This document shows positions 37,987-40,232 of a stretch of DNA of 40,232 nucleotides, in pieces (the first letter of the stretch is position 1; each line of letters starts with the position of its first letter). The translations under genes were made by a program, and so were the position numbers. Source of the DNA: a virus; the IMG/VR virus record IMGVR_UViG_3300037485_000804, positions 1-40,232 of that record; one strand, given 5' to 3'. The notes beneath the pieces are model-generated. The model was not told the origin of the DNA. It searched no databases and worked only from the letters and a program-made list of their open reading frames with translations.

Positions 37987-39771
37987 CTATGATTCAGCCA
38001 CTTGGTAGAGTCCACTGCAACGGCAGTTATGTGTTATAATCCCCTCGGCGCAGTAGTAGCCGTCCCGAGTCTGGAGGTTATAGACATGCCCATGCCACGG
38101 AATGAGATCGACACTGACAACCTGATCCGCGAATACCTGTCCGGCAAGACTCAGGTAGAGCTGGCGTCCATCTTCGGCGTCAGCCAAGGAACCGTCTGTA
38201 GTCGTCTGAATGCAGCCGGGATCCGCGGGCGTAGGAACAAACGCGCGGGATGGATATACCCCGATCGCATTGTCGTTCCCATTGAATCTATCATCCATCG
38301 CTACACATCCGGCGAGCAGATTGCCACGCTTGCCGCCGAACTTGGTGTCAGCCGCACTGTTGTGACCAGCCGTCTCGTTGAGGAAGGAATCCCCATTCGT
38401 GGCCGCACTGAGACGAACCGCATCCTGATGGCGCGCCGGACGCCGGAAGAGAACCGCCGCAATACCGAGTCGGCCCATGCCGCTGTACGCGGGCGTAAGG
38501 TGTCTCTTGAAGAGCGATCCAAGATTGCAAAGACGAGAGAGCAGATTCCGTCCAACGTCGGACGATGGGAGGGCGCTCTCGCTGAGATGTTGTCCACTCA
38601 GGGTGTAGCTACTGTCCCGCAGAAGGCCATCGGCCCATACAACTGCGACCTCGCTGCCTACCCCGTCGCCGTGGAAGTCTTCGGCGGCAACTTCCACTTC
38701 TTCGGACGGCACTTCGCACGTCTTCCCAAACGCACTCACTATCTCCTCAATGGTGGATGGAGCGTCTTCATGGTGGTCGTGCGTCGGGACTGCCCAATAA
38801 CCGAGGAGACTGCAAGCAACCTCGCTACCCACATCAAGGACATGCGCCGGTACCCATCCTACCCGCGTGAGTATTGGGTGGTTCTCGGTACAGGAGAGTG
38901 TCTTGCCGGAGGCAGTGCGGATGACGACGAGGCGGCCATCGAACATACGCTTTGTCGCGCCCGCGATGCTGTCCAGCGTCACCCGCATCGTCCCCGGTAG
39001 GCATCTCGGATGCCCAGGCGGGAACGGATCTCCGCTCTGGAAGTTCTCGCCAGTCGGAATCCACCCCTGAGCCTCGTTCGGGCCGCAGATCTCTTCGCAC
39101 GCATCGCCGCCGACCGTTGACCATGACTTCTCCATCGTGATGCCCGCCGCTTCGATGTCCTTGACGAGATCGTAGGAACCGTTCTCGTAGGCCATCGCGT
39201 TCTCGTTGACGGCGATCACCTGCGCCCGATCGACTGAGAAGATGCCCGCGCCGCGAATCTCTCGGGCGACTGATCCGTAGTCCTTGCCCGTCTTCAGTCC
39301 ATTCGTCACGATGTCACGGATGCCGGTGCGCGTTGCATCGCTGATCTGCGTCACGCGCGCCCCGACGTTCTTCTCTGCCCAGGCGATCGCTCGCGGGCTT
39401 CCCATCGTGAACGAGGTCTCAACGCCCATCGTCCTTGCGAGATCCTGGTATCCGAACAGCTTCGCCTCACGCAACGCTCGGGCGATGATCATCGAACTCT
39501 CCGCGCGGGTAGCCGTGAAGACCTCCGCTTCGATCTCATCGAGGACGGGATCGTAGGCGGCTTCCTTGACTTCCGTTGTGAGGAAGTGACTCGCCAGCTT
39601 CGTGAACCCCTTGAGGTAGAGATCACGTTGCCGGCGCAGGAGCGCGGTCACGTCGCGTTCTAGGCGCTTGATCGCGGCCTCGCGGCGTGCCTTTGCCTGC
39701 GCCTTCGTCATCTTGGTTGCCTCGCGGAAGACGGCAAGCGCGGAGTTACGAAGCGGAGACGTAGACGCCAC
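37987..39771 (-). CDS. MuF-type minor head protein interrupted by an intein
   Basis: This is a 594-residue precursor. Residues 1-256 and 583-594 form a MuF/SPP1 gp7-like minor head protein, which sits at the portal and helps DNA ejection. The extein has the family features 'AQVIAVNENAMAYENGSYD', 'KSWSTVGGDACEEICGPNE' and the terminal 'GDPFPPGHPRC' motif. That motif is split after Arg256 by a 326-residue intein (C257 to N582). Splicing restores His-Pro-Arg-Cys-Arg-Cys-Ser-Gly and a 268-residue mature protein. The start is GTG 39771 with GAGGTGA upstream. It overlaps the small gene before it by 26 bases. The opposite strand of the intein encodes an endonuclease. Confidence 0.93.
   Translation of the reverse strand: MASTSPLRNSALAVFREATKMTKAQAKARREAAIKRLERDVTALLRRQRDLYLKGFTKLASHFLTTEVKEAAYDPVLDEIEAEVFTATRAESSMIIARALREAKLFGYQDLARTMGVETSFTMGSPRAIAWAEKNVGARVTQISDATRTGIRDIVTNGLKTGKDYGSVAREIRGAGIFSVDRAQVIAVNENAMAYENGSYDLVKDIEAAGITMEKSWSTVGGDACEEICGPNEAQGWIPTGENFQSGDPFPPGHPRCLPGTMRVTLDSIAGATKRMFDGRLVVIRTASGKTLSCTENHPILTRVGWVPAHVLDVGSEVACSLLGYWAVPTHDHHEDAPSTIEEIVSAFGKTCEVPSEEVEVAAEDFHGDGVGSEVAVVWADGLLRDSSYTLSGQHLSESALPSSDVGRNLLSRLCNLGSLFKRHLTPAYSGMGRLGIAAVLFRRPARHQDAVRLSAATNGDSFLNETAGHNSAADTKFGGKRGNLLAGCVAMDDRFNGNDNAIGVYPSRAFVPTPADPGCIQTTTDGSLADAEDGRQLYLSLAGQVFADQVVSVDLIPWHGHVYNLQTRDGYYCAEGIITHNCRCSGLYQVAES
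38032..38040 (+). promoter_or_regulatory. Extended -10 promoter for the antisense endonuclease
   Basis: TGTTATAAT is a perfect extended -10 element (TGn followed by TATAAT), 46 bases before the endonuclease ATG. No good -35 box is visible, which extended -10 promoters do not require. The same bases encode the intein's last block (Ile-Ile-Thr-His) on the opposite strand. Confidence 0.65.
38086..39000 (+). CDS. Homing endonuclease (HTH repeats plus Vsr-like nuclease) antisense to the intein
   Basis: This 304-residue protein is the only plus-strand gene called. Two helix-turn-helix units lie at about 10-40 ('TQVELASIFGVSQGTVCSRL') and 66-96 ('IATLAAELGVSRTVVTSRL'). The nuclease core has W161-E162, 'NCDLA' (D188), 'VAVEVFGGNFHFFGRH' (E197, H204, H209) and 'KRTHYLLNGGWSVFMVVV'. 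These match the Vsr-like PD-(D/E)XK fold used by some homing endonucleases. ATG 38086 has GGAGG eight bases upstream; an open frame extends 28 codons further back but without a site. It ends with TAG inside intein codon 2. Its codons align exactly with the intein's codons on the opposite strand. Confidence 0.85.
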   Translation: MPMPRNEIDTDNLIREYLSGKTQVELASIFGVSQGTVCSRLNAAGIRGRRNKRAGWIYPDRIVVPIESIIHRYTSGEQIATLAAELGVSRTVVTSRLVEEGIPIRGRTETNRILMARRTPEENRRNTESAHAAVRGRKVSLEERSKIAKTREQIPSNVGRWEGALAEMLSTQGVATVPQKAIGPYNCDLAAYPVAVEVFGGNFHFFGRHFARLPKRTHYLLNGGWSVFMVVVRRDCPITEETASNLATHIKDMRRYPSYPREYWVVLGTGECLAGGSADDDEAAIEHTLCRARDAVQRHPHRPR

Positions 39772-39937
39772 GATTCACCTCGACTCCCTGGGACTTGAGC
39801 ACGATCATTCCCGCGTAGCCAATGGCCGCCGTCCCAACGGCGCGCAGCATGTCACCGCTCGGCAGCGCAAGCACCTTCTCTTCATCCGTCGAGAGGAAGA
39901 CCTTGAAGACGCTAGGCGGTACTCGCAGCTTCGGCAA
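39746..39937 (-). CDS. Small protein between portal and minor head protein
   Basis: This 63-residue protein starts at TTG 39937, supported by AAGGAGG six bases upstream. The middle is hydrophobic ('AVGTAAIGYAGMIVLKSQGV') and could be one weak membrane helix or a beta-rich fold. It overlaps the portal end and the minor head start by 26 bases each, so translation is coupled. Function unknown. Confidence 0.7.
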   Translation of the reverse strand: MPKLRVPPSVFKVFLSTDEEKVLALPSGDMLRAVGTAAIGYAGMIVLKSQGVEVNRGVYVSAS

Positions 39938-40232
39938 CGCCAGCCTCCTTCAACAGCGCCAGGTGCTCCTTGATCGCCACGCGCAGCGCCTCGCTCGTCG
40001 GCGCACTGTCAACCGGCTCCTCCTGATCGGCGGGGAAGAACTCCTCCATCACTTCCTCAACCGACTTCTCGCCAAGCGCCATGAGCAGTTGCCGCGTCGT
40101 GTACTCTGCGTTCAGCGTGCCCGCTAGAACCGTCCCGCCAAGCGTCGCCGCCTGCACGACAGCACCAACGCGAGCCACAACGTCACGCTCCACAAGGTCC
40201 GGGAACGTGATGTCAACGTGCGTGTTGATCGG
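39912..40232 (-). CDS. Portal protein, C-terminal part (continues from left edge)
   Basis: These 106 codons with the stop finish the portal gene that begins at 1497. The last 37 residues, including the Ala-rich end 'LKEAGVAEAASTA', are found only in this copy; the rest duplicates the left end. The variant residues here are Thr-Val-Leu where the left copy has Phe-Pro-Met. Confidence 0.85.
   Translation of the reverse strand, partial: PINTHVDITFPDLVERDVVARVGAVVQAATLGGTVLAGTLNAEYTTRQLLMALGEKSVEEVMEEFFPADQEEPVDSAPTSEALRVAIKEHLALLKEAGVAEAASTA
40026..40232. repeat. Right copy of 207-bp terminal direct repeat
   Basis: This matches bases 1-207 except at 40125 and 40127-40134. See the left copy. Confidence 0.93.

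Larger units (their letters stand above)
38026..39003 (-). other. Intein in the minor head protein
   Basis: This is a protein-splicing element of 326 residues. Block A starts at C257 ('CLPGTMRVTLDSIAGATKR'). Block B has the Thr-x-x-His motif (T295-E-N-H298). Block F is 'VVSVDLIPWHGHVYNLQT', and block G is 'GIITHN' at 577-582 followed by +1 Cys583. All nucleophiles needed for standard splicing are present. The spacer between blocks B and F (about 310-548) shows no LAGLIDADG or HNH motif on the sense strand, but parts ('EDFHGDGVGSEVAVVWADGL') look like real protein. The endonuclease is on the other strand. Confidence 0.92.

Noticed and set aside
38002-38085. Upstream extension of the antisense endonuclease (28 more codons)
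   Set aside because: It would begin in the extein before the -10 box. The GGAGG and promoter fit the ATG at 38086.
1-40232. tRNA genes, CRISPR arrays, integrase and attachment sites
   Set aside because: I looked for cloverleaf-like segments, regular direct-repeat arrays and tyrosine/serine recombinase motifs and saw none convincing.

Overview
The window is a nearly complete tailed-phage genome (Caudoviricetes). It has the head, connector and tail gene order of a long-tailed siphovirus: terminase, portal, MuF-type minor head protein, protease/scaffold, capsid, connectors, tail tube, frameshifted chaperone pair, tape measure, tail tip. No sheath or contractile baseplate genes are visible. The two ends repeat each other over 207 bp, and the portal gene runs off one end and onto the other, so the contig is circular or terminally redundant. 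DNA is GC-rich and most genes carry a strong AGGAGG-type ribosome site, so the host is a bacterium; I cannot name it. No integrase or lysogeny repressor is visible, so a virulent lifestyle is likely but not proven. All genes but one lie on the minus strand and are tightly packed with ATGA/TGATG overlaps.

Reading in transcription order (descending coordinates). From about 16150 to 10790: promoters, small early genes, a Sak4/RecA-like ATPase, a radical SAM protein and a coupled secreted HExxH protein. From 10789 to 8622: its own promoter, a structured leader and a helicase-primase. From 8621 to 3732: an array of CCAAAGA dyads, a promoter placed for a leaderless mRNA, a small protein, an SNF2-like helicase, a DNA methyltransferase, a MazG-like protein and the terminase subunits. 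From 3735 to 1638: a promoter overlapping the terL stop codon, a ribbon-helix-helix protein and seven small genes. Then portal (1497 to 1, continuing 40232 to 39912), minor head protein, capsid genes (to 33846), connectors (to 30858), tail (to 17820) and a lysis-like membrane cluster (17796 to 16312) ending at a weak terminator near 16240. No DNA polymerase is encoded, so the phage probably borrows the host replisome. No endolysin is recognisable.

The most striking feature is in the MuF minor head gene. Its conserved His-Pro-Arg-Cys-Arg-Cys motif is interrupted by a 326-residue intein with good splicing blocks. The opposite strand of that intein carries, in exact codon register, a 304-codon gene for a protein with two helix-turn-helix repeats and a Vsr/PD-(D/E)XK-like nuclease core. 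It has its own extended -10 promoter and ribosome site and ends inside codon 2 of the intein. This is an intein with an antisense, fully overlapping homing endonuclease, an arrangement I do not know to have been described.

Other notable points are a lambda-type -1 frameshift site (GGGAAAC) in the tail chaperone genes, a nested scaffold gene inside the protease gene, an HNH endonuclease at the 5' end of a repeat-rich tail gene with a relic of the old start upstream, a phage C2H2 zinc finger, and a block of nine mismatches in ten positions inside otherwise identical terminal repeats.
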